Source of the DNA: Prado023 sp963714995 | Lineage (GTDB): Bacteria > Actinomycetota > Actinomycetes > S36-B12 > CAIYMF01 | Direction of reading: 5' to 3' | DNA: 64,000 nucleotides | NCBI GenBank assembly: GCA_963714995.1 | Contig: CAVQQP010000003.1 | Location: 1 to 64,000, forward strand | In this document: in pieces, positions 25,179 through 35,222 of the stretch | Layout: every line of letters begins with the position of its first letter | Position numbering within the stretch: the first letter of the stretch is position 1 | Made by a program: the position numbers and the translations under genes | Notes under the pieces: model-generated | Database searches by the model: none | Seen by the model: the letters and a program-made list of their open reading frames with translations, nothing else | Told to the model about the DNA's origin: nothing

Positions 25179-25288
25179 TGGCCGGTCCGGCCCTGCGCGA
25201 GGTGCCGGCCCACTTCCTGCGCGGGATGGCCATGGGCAGCGCCGACATCGTGCCCGGCCACGAGATCGAGGAGCTCCAGGCGAGCTAG
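25178..25288 (+). pseudogene. N-terminal remnant of a DUF368 (polyprenyl-phosphate transporter) gene
   Basis: A 36-codon frame, MAGPALREVPAHFLRGMAMG followed by SADIVPG and then HEIEELQAS and a stop. The FLRGxxMGxADIVPG motif is the start of DUF368 membrane proteins, recently linked to undecaprenyl-phosphate recycling, where it continues VSGGT into several helices. Here it ends right after the motif. It is coupled (TGATG) to the upstream SDR. It is either a decayed remnant or the scar of a deletion that joined this start to unrelated sequence. Confidence 0.55.
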
Positions 25289-25330
25289 CGATCGGCGGCC
25301 GCCTCACGCAGGCGAGGCTATCCTTATCGC

Positions 25331-26740
25331 ATGCCCGAACAGGAGCCCCTCCCGAGCCAGCCCCGCCATGTCCGGCCCGCCGGTGACCGGCATCGCGTCG
25401 TCGTCATCGGATCCGGGTTCGGCGGGTTGTTCGCCGCGAAGGCGCTCAAGCGCGCCGACTGCGAGGTGACCCTGATCTCGAGGACCACGACCCACCTGTT
25501 CCAGCCGCTGCTCTACCAGGTGGCCACGGGGATCCTGTCGATGGGCGAGATCGCTCCTGCCACACGGGAGATCCTCCGGAGCCAGAAGAACGCCACGGTG
25601 CTGCTCGGCGAGGTCACCGACATCGACCTCGACGCGCGCACCGTCACCTCGCAGGCGGCCCCCGGTCCCCTGGTCACCCCCTACGACAGCCTGATCGTGG
25701 CTGCCGGCGCCGGCCAGTCCTACTTCGGCAACGACCAGTTCGCCGAGTTCGCGCCGGGCATGAAGTCCATCGACGACGCCCTGGAGCTGCGGGGTCGGAT
25801 CTTCGGCTCGTTCGAGCTGGCCGAACGGGCCACCGACCCACAGGACGTCCAGCGCTTCCTGACGTTCGTGGTCATCGGGGCCGGCCCGACGGGGGTGGAG
25901 ATGGCCGGCCAGATCTCCGAGCTGTGCAACCGCGCGCTCAAGCGCGACTTCCGCCGGATCGACACCACGTCGGCGCGGATCGTGCTGCTGGACGCGGCCC
26001 CGGCTGTCCTGGGCCCCTTCGGCCCGAAGCTCTCGGCCGAGGCCGAGCGGATCCTGACGGACGTGGGCGTCGAGGTCCTGCTCAACGCCAAGGTCGTGGG
26101 CCTCGACGCCGAGGGCGTCACCTACGAGACCACCGACGGGGAGCGGACCTTCATCCCCGCCGCCTGCAAGGTCTGGGCAGCAGGTGTCTCCGCCTCGCCG
26201 CTGGGCGCCCTGCTGGCAGAGCGTGCGGGGGCCGAGGTCGATCGGGCTGGCAGGGTCCTGGTCGAGCCCGACCTCACCCTTCCCGGGCACCCGGAGGTCT
26301 TCGTCGTCGGCGACATGATCGCCCTGGACAACCTCCCCGGCGTTGCGCAGGTGGCGATCCAGGGAGGGCGCCACGCCGCATCGACCATCCGTTCGCGGAT
26401 CGACGGTCGCCCGGGTCCGGGGCCCTTCGAGTACCACGACAAGGGCAGCATGGCGACCATCACGCGGTTCAGTGCCGTGGCCAGCGTCGGCCGGATCCGG
26501 ACAGCCGGCTTCACGGCGTGGCTGCTCTGGCTCGTCGTGCACCTGATGTACATCGTGGGGTTCAAGAGCCGCCTGACGACGCTGGTCAACTGGTCGGTGA
26601 GCTTCGTCGGCCGCAACCGCTCCGAGCGGACGACCTCGGCCCAGCAGGTGGTCGCCCGCACCCGGCTGCGCCGCGACCCGGACGCGCCGCCGATCTGGCC
26701 GGGTGCCGTCGGGGAGCGGCCCACGTCGACGCCGGGGTGA
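25331..26740 (+). CDS. ndh: Type II NADH dehydrogenase (NDH-2)
   Basis: A 469-residue FAD-dependent NADH:quinone oxidoreductase. FAD-binding HRVVVIGSGFGGLFAAKAL (about 18-36), NDH-2 motif HLFQPLLYQVATGILS, NADH-binding VVIGAGPTGVEMAGQISEL (about 178-196) and second FAD motif VFVVGDMIALDN. The C-terminal hydrophobic/amphipathic part (FTAWLLWLVVHLMYIVGFKSRL) is the membrane-docking region. It feeds electrons to menaquinone without pumping protons. ATG 25331 is the likely start. Confidence 0.92.
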   Translation: MPEQEPLPSQPRHVRPAGDRHRVVVIGSGFGGLFAAKALKRADCEVTLISRTTTHLFQPLLYQVATGILSMGEIAPATREILRSQKNATVLLGEVTDIDLDARTVTSQAAPGPLVTPYDSLIVAAGAGQSYFGNDQFAEFAPGMKSIDDALELRGRIFGSFELAERATDPQDVQRFLTFVVIGAGPTGVEMAGQISELCNRALKRDFRRIDTTSARIVLLDAAPAVLGPFGPKLSAEAERILTDVGVEVLLNAKVVGLDAEGVTYETTDGERTFIPAACKVWAAGVSASPLGALLAERAGAEVDRAGRVLVEPDLTLPGHPEVFVVGDMIALDNLPGVAQVAIQGGRHAASTIRSRIDGRPGPGPFEYHDKGSMATITRFSAVASVGRIRTAGFTAWLLWLVVHLMYIVGFKSRLTTLVNWSVSFVGRNRSERTTSAQQVVARTRLRRDPDAPPIWPGAVGERPTSTPG

Positions 26741-26768
26741 CGCCCCGGCGGTCGTCCGGTGAACGGCC

Positions 26769-26819
26769 GATGACCGACGGGTGACCCGGGGATGACCCCC
26801 GGGTGACTCCCGGGTGACG
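26769..26819. repeat. Degenerate 10-12 bp tandem repeats (GGGTGACCCC-like)
   Basis: Five imperfect units of GGGTGAC/GGATGAC separated by C-rich spacers lie between ndh and the second SulP gene. The array is too short for a known element and may simply reflect slippage in GC-rich intergenic DNA or a regulator site cluster. Confidence 0.45.
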
Positions 26820-26875
26820 CGTCGTCGGGACTCGTGCTCGGTGCCGGGGCTAGCCTCGACCCAGGAGGCGGCCCC

Positions 26876-28797
26876 GTGACGAACAAGCCCCCCAAGAAGC
26901 TCCCGCTCGGCGAGCAACCGCGCGAGTGGCTGCCTGCCCGCAAGTGGATGCCCAAGTACCAGAGGCGGTGGCTCAAGGGAGATATCACCGCCGGTGCGGT
27001 CGTCGCGGCGCTGGCCCTGCCGCAGGCCCTCGGCTACGCGACCATCGCCGGCCTGCCGGTCCAGGTGGGCCTCTACTCGCTGCCGACGGTGCTGGTCTGC
27101 TACGCCATCCTCGGCACGTCGAGGTTGCTCATCGTCGGCCCGGTGTCCACGGTCGCCGTCCTCACCGGGTCGCTGATCAAGGGGTTCGCCCCGGCGAGCG
27201 AGGCCGAGGCCATCGCGATCGCCGCGGGGATGGCCATCGCCGCCGGGATCATCCTGATGATCGCCAGCGTGCTGCACGTCGGCTGGGTGGCCGAGTTCCT
27301 GTCCAAGCCCATCGTGACCGGGATTCGTGCTGGGCCTGACGATCCTGGTCGTCATCGGTGAGCTGCCCAACATCCTGGGCATCCCGGTGCCGCCGGGCGA
27401 CGTGCTGGAGCGGATCCAGGACCTCGTCACCGGACTCGACGAGATCCAGACGCAGACCGCGGTCGTGGGCATCTCCGCCCTGGCCGTCATGTTCGTCGGG
27501 TCGCGCCTGGCCCCGCGGGTGCCCTGGGCGCTGGTGACCCTGGTCGCAGGGTTGGTCATCTCGGGCGCGCTGGACCTCGCCTCGAAGGGAGTCGCCGTGG
27601 TCGGCGAGGTCCCCCAGGGGCTGCCCACCCCATCGGTGCCCGACGTGCCGCTGGACCAGATGTCCGCGATCTTCGTGGCCGGGGCGGCGATCGCGTTCGT
27701 CGGCCTGGCTGAGGGGCTCAGTGCCGCCCGGCTGTTCGCGACCCAGGGCGGGGACCGGATCGACGCCAACCAGGACCTGCTGGCGTTCGGGGCCGGCAAC
27801 GTCAGCTCGGGTCTCTTCGGCGGGTTCGGGGTGGCCGGCAGCCTGTCGAAGACCGCGGCAGCCGACCGGTCGGGAGGGCGCTCCCAGGTGACGTCGCTGA
27901 CGACGGCGGTCCTGGCGGTCGCGACCATCGTCTTCCTGGCGCCCCTGCTGTCCGACCTGCCCAAGGCCGTGCTGTCGGCGATCGTCATCCACGCGGTCTG
28001 GGGTCTCATGGACTTCGCAGGCCATGCGCCGCTACGCCTACCTGCGGCGCAACGACATCATCGCGGCGGTGATGGCCGCGTTCGGCGTCCTCGCCTTCGG
28101 GCCGCTGCAGGGCCTGCTCCTGGCGATCCTGCTCTCGGTGTTCGGCCTGGTCTACCGCTCCAGTCGGGTGGACGTCGAGGTGATGGCGCGCATCCCGGGC
28201 GAGAAGGCCGCGTGGGGCAGCCTGCGCAACCATCCGGAGCGGCACCCGGTCGACGGGATCCTCGTCCTGCGTGTCGACGTCCCGCTGTTCTGGGTGAATG
28301 CGGCCGCGATCAAGGATGCGATCCTGGCCCGGGTGGACGGCACCACGCAGTGGACCGACAAGGAGATCGTGGCCCTCGTCCTGGACATCGAGGGCACGAA
28401 CCAGCTCGACACCACGACTGTCGACATGCTCGACTCCCTGCTCGCCGCCCTGCGCGAGCGGTGCGTCGACCTCTACATGGTGCGGGTGATGTACCCGGTG
28501 CGCATCCTGCTGCGCCACGCCGGCTTCGTCGCGAAGATCGGCGAGGACCACATGTGGCACTCGATCAGCCAGGGCGTGCGCCAGGCCCGGCTGCACTACG
28601 GGCTCAAGGAGGGTGTGGCCGACGTGGCCGGCGGCTACGACAGCTCCGCCGAGGAGCACGAGGAGCGGATCGTCCCGACGTACTTCACGAACGCAGCGAC
28701 CCCCGCCGAGACGCAGGCCGAGGACGAGGCCCGCAGCGAGGCCCAGGTTGACGAGGAGGTCCGAGAGGCGCCCGTCAGCCGGCCTGACGGGGCCTGA
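26876..28797 (+). CDS. Second SulP family anion transporter with STAS domain (two frame breaks)
   Basis: About 639 residues if two extra bases are removed (near 27323, GGGATTC; near 28018, TTCGCAGG). The first part has LALPQALGYATIAGLPVQVGL and GPVSTVAVLTG, the middle part GLAEGLSAARLFATQGG and NVSSGLFGGFGVAGSLSKTAA, and the last part the STAS domain (VALVLDIEGTNQLDTTTVDML) and an acidic tail. Each piece joins in register and the total length becomes divisible by three. GTG 26876 has AGGAGG 7-8 bases upstream. Different subfamily from the SulP at 722: longer, with an extended tail. Confidence 0.82.
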
Positions 28798-28889
28798 GTG
28801 GGGCGAACGGGTCGGACGTGCTTCGATGATCCCTGCGTCCCCCGCGCGACCAGCCGGCGAGGACGCGCCACTCATGCAAGGAGCCGCAC

Positions 28890-30659
28890 GTGCCCACCTC
28901 CCCGGTGATCCCGGAGACCACCCTCGCGCCCGACCCCAGCCCCGCTGACCCGACCGTGAGCCCGCCCCTCCGGCCGGTCGGCACGTCAGCACCCGTCGCC
29001 AGCGAGGTTCCCGCGCGCTACATCCGTCCCCTGGCCGGGCATCAGATCCGTGGGTTGGCCTGGGCCGGCGACGACCTCCTGGTCCTCGACGCCCCCACCG
29101 GTCGGCTGGCCCTCGTGGACCCGGAGACGGACGACACGCGCGTCGTCAACGACGGGATGACCGAGGTGTTCGTGGGGGCGGGAGGGTTGGCGCTCGTCGA
29201 CGGCGTCCTGTGGTTCACCACGGCCGCGGGCCTTCATCGGGCACCGTGGTCGGGACCGGGCTCGGCCCCCGAGCCCGCCCGACTGGGGCGCCCCGAGCTC
29301 GTCCTGGCCCTGGCGGGGGCCACGGCCGTGGCGGTATCGGGAGACCGGGTCCACCTCGTGCGCGGGCGGACCCTCGAGGTCCGGGCAGCGTCGGAACCCG
29401 CGGAGGTGCTGGCCCGGGTGGAGCTGTCCGGCATCGGCGTCAAGGGGATCGCGGCGACGCCGGATGCGCTGTGGCTCTCCGACGACCTGGAGCAGACCGT
29501 CTACTGCCTGGACCCGATCACCCTGGCCACCCGGTTCATGGTGGTCACCCCGCTGGAGCGGCCCACGGCCATCGCTGCCCGTCGCCTGCCCGGCGAGTCC
29601 AGCGACACCCTGCACGTGGCCTACTACGAGAACGAGCCGTACCTCAAGGACGACCCGTGGGTCGACCCGTCGTGGGTGGTCCGCTACCGCGACCGGGCCC
29701 TGATCCACCAGCTGCGCGTGCACCACGACCCCGAGGCCCGGCTGGCGTGGTCCACAGGCCACCGCATCGAGATGCACTACTACGTCGACCTCGAGCCCGA
29801 CGCCGACGTCGAGCCGCTGCGCGACGTGCAGTGGCGGATGAGCCTGCCCATCGAGAGCGCGCGCCAGCGCATGGTGGCGGTGGAGCCGATCGGACTGCCG
29901 TTCGAGATCGTCGAGGAGGACGGCCAACCCGTGGCCGTGTTCACGATCCCGCAGGTCGATTCCGGGACCCGGCTGATCCTGGGGTGGCGGGCGACGCTCG
30001 AGGTCTTCGGCATCAAGCACCTGCTGACCGCCGAGGACCTCGCCGACGCCCCGGCGCTGAGCCCCGAGATGGCCGCGCGCTACCTGGTCGACGACGAGGA
30101 CCTCGACCTGGACTCCCCGGAGATCGCCGAGGCGACGGAGATCGCCCTGGGAGACGAGTCGAACCTGCTGGAGCAGGCGCGGCGCCTGCGCAGCTACGTC
30201 TACGACCGGCTGGAGTACGAGATGGGCAACGCCGACTCCCCGATCGGGGTGCTGGCGCGAGGGACCGGATCCTGCGGGGAGCACGTGGGAACGATCATGG
30301 CCCTCTACCGCCGCGCCGGCCTGGCCTGTCGGGTGGCGGGGCGCTACAAGAGCCCGTACCACCCGTGGAGCGGGGGGCCGCTGTACCCGGACTTCAACCA
30401 CGTCTGGGTCGACCTGTACCTGCCCGGGTACGGCTGGGTCCCGGTCGAGAGCAACCCGGACGGCGACGTCGTGGACGTCGGGCCGTACCCCGACCGGTTC
30501 TTCCTCGGCCTGCCCTGGCGCCACGTCGAGGTCGGCAAGGACATCTCGTTCGAGAAGGTCACCTACTCCGCCGGCGACCGCCGTCGGCGGATCGGCGCGC
30601 GTCGCCTGAGCAGCAACCACATCCGGTTCGACATCCTCGCCGAGCTCGCCCCGAACTGA
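28890..30659 (+). CDS. Large protein with transglutaminase domain and beta-propeller-like N-terminus
   Basis: A 589-residue protein. Residues about 45-300 are beta-rich repeats of the kind GLAWAGDDLLVLDAPTGRLALVDPET, suggesting a propeller. A beta-sandwich follows, then a transglutaminase-like core with Cys in GTGSCGEHVGTIMALYRRAGL (about 470), His in FNHVWVDLYLPGYGW and Asp/Asn in VESNPDGDV. No signal peptide. GTG 28890 has AAGGAG about 6 bases upstream. It may process or bind proteins; substrate unknown. It ends before a strong hairpin shared with the convergent GH32 gene. Confidence 0.8.
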   Translation: MPTSPVIPETTLAPDPSPADPTVSPPLRPVGTSAPVASEVPARYIRPLAGHQIRGLAWAGDDLLVLDAPTGRLALVDPETDDTRVVNDGMTEVFVGAGGLALVDGVLWFTTAAGLHRAPWSGPGSAPEPARLGRPELVLALAGATAVAVSGDRVHLVRGRTLEVRAASEPAEVLARVELSGIGVKGIAATPDALWLSDDLEQTVYCLDPITLATRFMVVTPLERPTAIAARRLPGESSDTLHVAYYENEPYLKDDPWVDPSWVVRYRDRALIHQLRVHHDPEARLAWSTGHRIEMHYYVDLEPDADVEPLRDVQWRMSLPIESARQRMVAVEPIGLPFEIVEEDGQPVAVFTIPQVDSGTRLILGWRATLEVFGIKHLLTAEDLADAPALSPEMAARYLVDDEDLDLDSPEIAEATEIALGDESNLLEQARRLRSYVYDRLEYEMGNADSPIGVLARGTGSCGEHVGTIMALYRRAGLACRVAGRYKSPYHPWSGGPLYPDFNHVWVDLYLPGYGWVPVESNPDGDVVDVGPYPDRFFLGLPWRHVEVGKDISFEKVTYSAGDRRRRIGARRLSSNHIRFDILAELAPN

Positions 30660-30722
30660 CCGCCCCGCCCCGCCCCTCGCCGCCCCTGATCGGTCCGCTT
30701 TCGCGCGGCTCGATCCGGGTTC

Positions 30723-30760
30723 ATCCGGATCTGCGAGCATCGGCGCGCGCAGATCCGGAT
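30723..30760. terminator. 13-bp perfect inverted repeat between convergent genes
   Basis: ATCCGGATCTGCG (30723-30735) pairs perfectly with CGCAGATCCGGAT (30748-30760) around a 12-base loop. It lies between the stops of the transglutaminase gene and the convergent GH32 gene. There is no clear U-tract, as is common for hairpin terminators of high-GC actinobacteria. It probably works in both directions. Confidence 0.7.
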
Positions 30761-30774
30761 CGATCGCGGACGAC

Positions 30775-32354
30775 TCAGGCGGTGGCCATCGGCCAGCGGT
30801 GACCTCGAGGGTTGCGGGGGCGTCGGTGACGTCGAGGCACAGCAGGTCGTCGCCCTCCACGGGGTAGATCCGGGCGCTCATCGCCAGCCGGCCGCCATCG
30901 ACGAACACCTCGATCGAGGAGTGGTCGAGCAGGATCCGCGCATCCACGCGGGCGCCCGGGCGGAACGCACCGGTGTGCACCCCGCCCTCGCCGGTGCCCA
31001 GCCGAGTCCGGTCCAGCGTCGCGGTCCCGGCGTGCGGGTCGAGGGTGAGGACCACCGGCCGCCCTGCATCACCGTCGCGCAGGCGGAGGCCGACCGTGCC
31101 CTCGGGTTCGCAGGTCGCCGACAGCGCGATGTCCAGGGCGGTTCCGGAGGCGCCGTGGACGGCCACCGAGGTGTCCGCCTCGACCCGCCCCTCGGCCATC
31201 ACGATCGGATCCCCGCGCAGCCCCTCGAGCTCGGCGACCGGCCACTGCACGAGCGCATCGCCCTCCAGGCTCAGCACCCGCGGGACGGTCAGGCAGTGCA
31301 CCCACCCGTTGGCCACGGTCGGGTGCTTCTCGGCCAGCGTCGGCTGGCCGTCGTGGTCGGGCATGCCCATCCAGCCGACCATGATCGTCCGGCCTGAGTC
31401 GTCGATGAGGGTCTGCGGGGCGTAGAAGTCCGGGCCGGCATCCACCCGCCGGTAGTCCCCCTCACGGGTGAAGGCGGGTGCACCGACGTCCAGGGTCCCC
31501 ACGGCGTAGACCGAGATGTCCTCCCAGCGCCCGGTGCCCGCCGCCTCACCGTGGTCGAGCTGGGGGGAGATCACCAGCACGTCGTGGCCGTCGAGGTGCA
31601 CCAGGTCGGGGCACTCCCACATGTAGCCGTACGGGTCGCCGGCCCCACCGGCGATCTGGCCGAGGTACTCCCAGTCGACGAGGTCGTCGGAGCGCAGCAG
31701 CAGGGCCGTGCCGAACAGGTCCTCGGTCTGGGCGCCGAGCACCATCCAGTGGTGGCCGTCCCGGGACCAGACCTTCGGGTCGCGCACGTGCGCGGTGCAG
31801 CCGGGGATCGCCCCGACGAGCGGGTTCGCCCGGTGCTTGATCACCCGGCCCGCCGGGTCCACCGTGGCCAGGTTCTGGAAGGGCGTGCGACCACCGTCGG
31901 GGGTGCGCACGTTGCCGGTGTAGAGGAACCGGACCGCGTCCTCGTGGACGATCCCGCTGCCGGAGTAGCAGCCGTGGCTCTCGTAGTCGTGGCTCGGCGC
32001 GAGTGCGATCGGCTGCTCGGTCCAGTGCACGAGGTCCGTGCTGGTCAGGTGCGCCCAGAACTTCAGCGCATGCCTGGCGGCGAACGGGTGCCACTGGTAG
32101 CACAGGTGGTAGGTGCCCCGGTGCGCGACCAGTCCGTTCGGGTCGTTGAGCAGCCCGACCGGCGGCTGGACGTGGAAGGCCTGGCGCCACGGGTCCGCGT
32201 CGATGGAGGCCGGTCGCTCCTCGACGGCCCGGTGCGCGAACGCGCGCAGCTCCCCGTCCAGGGCGAACGCGTCGATCGTGGCGGGGGCGCCCACCGTCTC
32301 GGCGCCTCCCCCCGGCCAGGGGGCGTCCGGGGGTCGGGCGGGGTCGGTGGTCAT
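30775..32354 (-). CDS. scrB: Glycoside hydrolase family 32, sucrose-6-phosphate hydrolase/fructosidase-like
   Basis: About 526 residues without a signal peptide. The five-bladed propeller carries the three GH32 acids: nucleophile Asp in LLNDPNGL, transition-state Asp in VRDPKVW and acid/base Glu in WECPDLV. FLYTGNV is also present. A C-terminal beta-sandwich follows (DHSSIEVFVDGG). Cytoplasmic location beside a sucrose-type PTS and fructokinase supports cleavage of sucrose-6-phosphate. ATG 32354 overlaps the fructokinase stop (ATGA). The frame has no own stop for over 1.5 kb after LEVTAGRWP; restoring one base near 30785 places a TGA at 30775-30777. Confidence 0.82.
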
Positions 32355-33261
32355 GTCGCGGCGGCGAGCGCGAGCTGCCCCAGCGCGATGCACCCCGAGA
32401 CTCCGGCCCGGTTGCCCAGGCCCGGTGGGACGATGAACTCGTCGATCCGCTCGAGGATCTCGGGTGCCTGGACGTAGCCGTTGAGCATCTCGACCGTCCG
32501 GGTCCGGATCCGCGGGAACAGGTGCAGCTGCTCCATGACCCCGCCCCCGAGGACGATGCGCTGCGGGGACAGCGTGCACACCAGGTTGCGGCAGGCCTCG
32601 GCGAGGTAGTGCGCCTCGAGGTCCCACGCCGGATGCTCGGGTCCGAGCTCGGCGGCGGGCAGCTGCCCACCGCTCCCCGATCGCCGGCCCGGCGGCCAGG
32701 CCCTCGAGGCAGTCGCCGTGGAAGGGGCAGCGACCGGGGTAGGGGTCCACGGCCGGGTCCCGGCGCATGGCGACGTGGCCGGCCTCGGGGTGGATCAGGC
32801 CGTGCAGGATGCGGCCGTTGACGATGATCCCGCCGCCGATGCCGGTGCCGATCGTCAGGTACACGAACGTGTCGACGTCCTGGGCCGCACCCCACAGGTG
32901 CTCGCCGAGGGCGGCACCGTTGACGTCGGTGTCGAACCCGATCGGGATGCCGAACGCGGCCCTGCAGCGGCCCCACGACGTCGGTGTCGGTCCAGCCGGG
33001 CTTGGGGGTCTTGGTGACCCACCCGTAGGTGGGGGAGTCCGGGTGCGGGTCGCAGGGCCCGAAGGTCCCGTACCCGATGGCGGCGATCTGCTCGCCGTGC
33101 TCGGCCTGCCAGGTCGTGAAGTAGTCGATGACCTGCGGCAGGCACTCGTCGGGGGAGCTCGTGGGGAACCGGACCTCGTCGCGCAGGTCGTCGGGTCCCG
33201 TTCCCACCGCGCAGACCATCTTGGTCCCGCCGGCCTCGACGGCTCCGATCAGTGGCTTCAT
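32351..33261 (-). CDS. scrK: ROK family fructokinase (two frame breaks)
   Basis: About 302 residues after removal of two extra bases (near 32957 and 32672); 911 bases minus 2 is a whole number of codons. Part one: MKPLIGAVEAGGTKMVCAVG, the phosphate loop of ROK fructokinases. Part two: YLTIGTGIGGGIIVNG, then PEAGHVAM and the zinc-type ROK motif GRCPFHGDCLEGLAAGPAI. Part three: RIVLGGGVMEQ and the C-terminal helix. It phosphorylates the free fructose released from sucrose-6-phosphate. Its stop overlaps the start of the GH32 gene. Breaks lie in non-homopolymer sequence. Confidence 0.8.
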
Positions 33262-33326
33262 GTGCCGGTCCCTTCCTGTGGTGTTCGGTGCACCCATCCA
33301 ACTCCGGGTGCGGGTCTCGAGGCCTG

Positions 33327-33439
33327 CCCACGGGGGCACGGGATCCGATCAACCGTGCCCCCGTGGGGGCGGGTGGTGCACCCCCGACTCGGCAAGGGCC
33401 GGGGGTGCACCGGTCTGGTGGCCCGGACGGAGCGTCCGG
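33327..33439. terminator. Three consecutive hairpins between PTS and fructokinase genes
   Basis: 33327-33341 (CCCACGGGGGCACGG) pairs perfectly with 33353-33367, a 15-bp stem with 11-base loop. 33375-33385 (GGTGCACCCCC) pairs with 33401-33411, 11 bp with 15-base loop. 33423-33429 (CCGGACG) pairs with 33433-33439, 7 bp with 3-base loop. On the minus strand they follow the PTS stop and precede fructokinase. They may end most transcripts, or stabilise the PTS mRNA 3' end and set the PTS/enzyme ratio. Confidence 0.7.
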
Positions 33440-33449
33440 TCCGGTGGCC

Positions 33450-34962
33450 TCAGGCCAGGGCGTCGAGCTCCTTGGCCTTGGGCAGGGCCACGGCCTCGAT
33501 CTCCTCCTCGGTCATCTCCTCCTCGGCCTCCTTGGCGAAGCCGCGGGCCTTGGTGATCGCGAACGTCGCGACCATCGCGACGCTGATGGAGATGGCCATG
33601 CCGACGAAGTACATCGGGATCTTCTCCGGGGTGACCAGGGCGGTGCCGGGCAGCGCCGGTGGCGCCGATGCTGGTCATCGTCACGTCCGTGGCCACCACG
33701 AAGGCGCCCGGCGCACCCGCCGCCGAGCAGGGCGCCGAGGAACGGTGTGAGCAGGCGCAGGTTCACCCCGAAGATCGCCGGTTCGGTGATGCCCGAGGAA
33801 GGCCGACACCGCCGACGGGATCGCGATGTCCTTGATCTTGGTCTTCCGGTGGCGGATCAGGAAGTACGCCGCCAGCGCGGCACCACCCTGGGCGACGTTG
33901 GACATCGACCAGATCGGCAGCAGCGGGTTGGCCATGACGCCGGGTCGGCCAGCAGGCCGAGCTCGACGGCGTGGAACGAGTGGTGCACGCCGGTGATCAC
34001 CAGCAGCGAGTAGGTCGCGCCCATGATGAACCCGGCGACGGGTCCACCGAAGTCGAGCAGGTTGACGAAGAAGTCCGAGATCAGCTCGCCGACCCAGCGC
34101 ATGACCGGGCCGATGACCAGGATCGTCGCGAAGCCGGTGGCGATCACGGCGAACAGCGGGGTGAACAGCATGTCCAGCACGGTCGGCATCCGCTTGCGCA
34201 GCCACTTCTCCACGATCGCCAGGAACCAGACCGCGAACAGGACCGGCAGCACCGTGCCCTGGTAGCCGATCTGCTCGATCTCCCAGCCGAACAGCGTCCA
34301 GGTCGGGATCTCGCCGGAGAGGGCAGCCTGGCCCTGGGCCCAGGCGTTGAGCATGTCCGGGTGGACCATGATCATGCCGATCACGCGCACCGAGGTACTG
34401 GTTGGCCCCGAACACCTTCGCGGCGCTGAAGCCGATCAGGACCGGCAGGAACACGAAGGCGGCGTTGGCGAACATGTTGATCATCGACGCGAGGTCGGCG
34501 ATCGCCGGCCATTGGCCGATCAGTTCTCGTCGTCCCGAGCCACGGCCAGAGACCGGGCTGGGCCAGCAGGTTGTACAGGCCCATCATCAGGCCGGAGGCG
34601 ACCAGGGCCGGGATCAGCGGGACGAAGATGTCCGAGAGCGTCTTGACCGCGCGCTGCGCAGGGTTCATGTGCGCGGCAGCGGCCTTCTTGACCTCCTCCA
34701 TGCTGGCTTCCTGGATGTTGGTCAGCTTGGCCAGCTCGTCGTGGACCTTGTTGACGGTGCCCGGGCCGAGGATGATCTGGTACTGCCCGCCGGCGGTGAA
34801 CGACCCGGCCACGGCCTCGATCTTCTCCACGGCCTTCTTGTCCGCCTTGGTCTCGTCGACGAGCACGAGCCGCAGCCGGGTTGCGCAGTGGGCGTAGCTG
34901 GCGATGTTCTCCGGCCCGCCCACGTCCTTCAGGATCTGTTCTGCGATCCCCTTGTAGTCCAT
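33450..34962 (-). CDS. scrA: PTS system sucrose-type EIIBC component (about six frame breaks)
   Basis: About 502 residues when frames are joined (five extra bases and one missing base fit the length). EIIB domain (1-85): phosphorylated Cys in SYAHCATRLRLVL. EIIC domain: SDIFVPLIPALVASGLMMGL, INMFANAAFVFLPVLIGFSAAK, GYQGTVLPVLFAVWFLAIVEKWL, GVHHSFHAVELGLL, ITEPAIFGVNLRL and a C-terminal acidic tail. GYQGTVLPV with ITEPAIFGVNL is typical of sucrose/trehalose-type permeases; GH32 and fructokinase neighbours favour sucrose. No EIIA domain is attached, so a separate EIIA (e.g. from glucose PTS) must serve it. Breaks lie near 34545, 34386, 33945, 33797, 33718 and 33657. Confidence 0.78.
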
Positions 34963-35078
34963 CCCTGCACCTCTCTTGGGGTGTGGAGCCGCCCGCGTCC
35001 TGCGTGCGGTCTCACCGGCAGGTCGCCGGATCTCGTTGTGCGGCTCGTAGTCAGTATGCTACGGATCGAACCGAGAAT

Positions 35079-35212
35079 TGCAAGCGCTTACATCAAATAT
35101 CTGCAGAGATGTGATGAGGAGCACACGTTGCACACGTTTGCACGACGCGACTAGGCGTGAGAACGGTTGCATGATAGCGTTTGCAGCATGCTCCTTCCTG
35201 ACAGCGTTTGCA
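35079..35212. promoter_or_regulatory. Four LacI-family operator-like sites between PTS and lacI-type genes
   Basis: TGCAAGCGCTTACA (35079-35092), TGCACACGTTTGCA (35129-35142), TGATAGCGTTTGCA (35172-35185) and TGACAGCGTTTGCA (35199-35212) all fit the LacI/GalR consensus TGNNANCGNTTNCA. The first lies upstream of the PTS gene; the last ends 10 bp before the regulator start. This suggests control of both divergent transcripts by the adjacent LacI-type protein. Confidence 0.8.
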
Positions 35213-35222
35213 GAGGTGTCCT

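Noticed and set aside
25304..28009. 901-codon minus-strand frame opposite ndh and SulP-2
   Set aside because: Composition is that of a shadow frame, while the plus strand has FAD/NAD-binding and SulP motifs.
33450..34962. Programmed frameshifting in the PTS gene
   Set aside because: Six breaks at unrelated sites without slippery heptamers; the same +1 pattern recurs in unrelated genes, which fits sequence error better.
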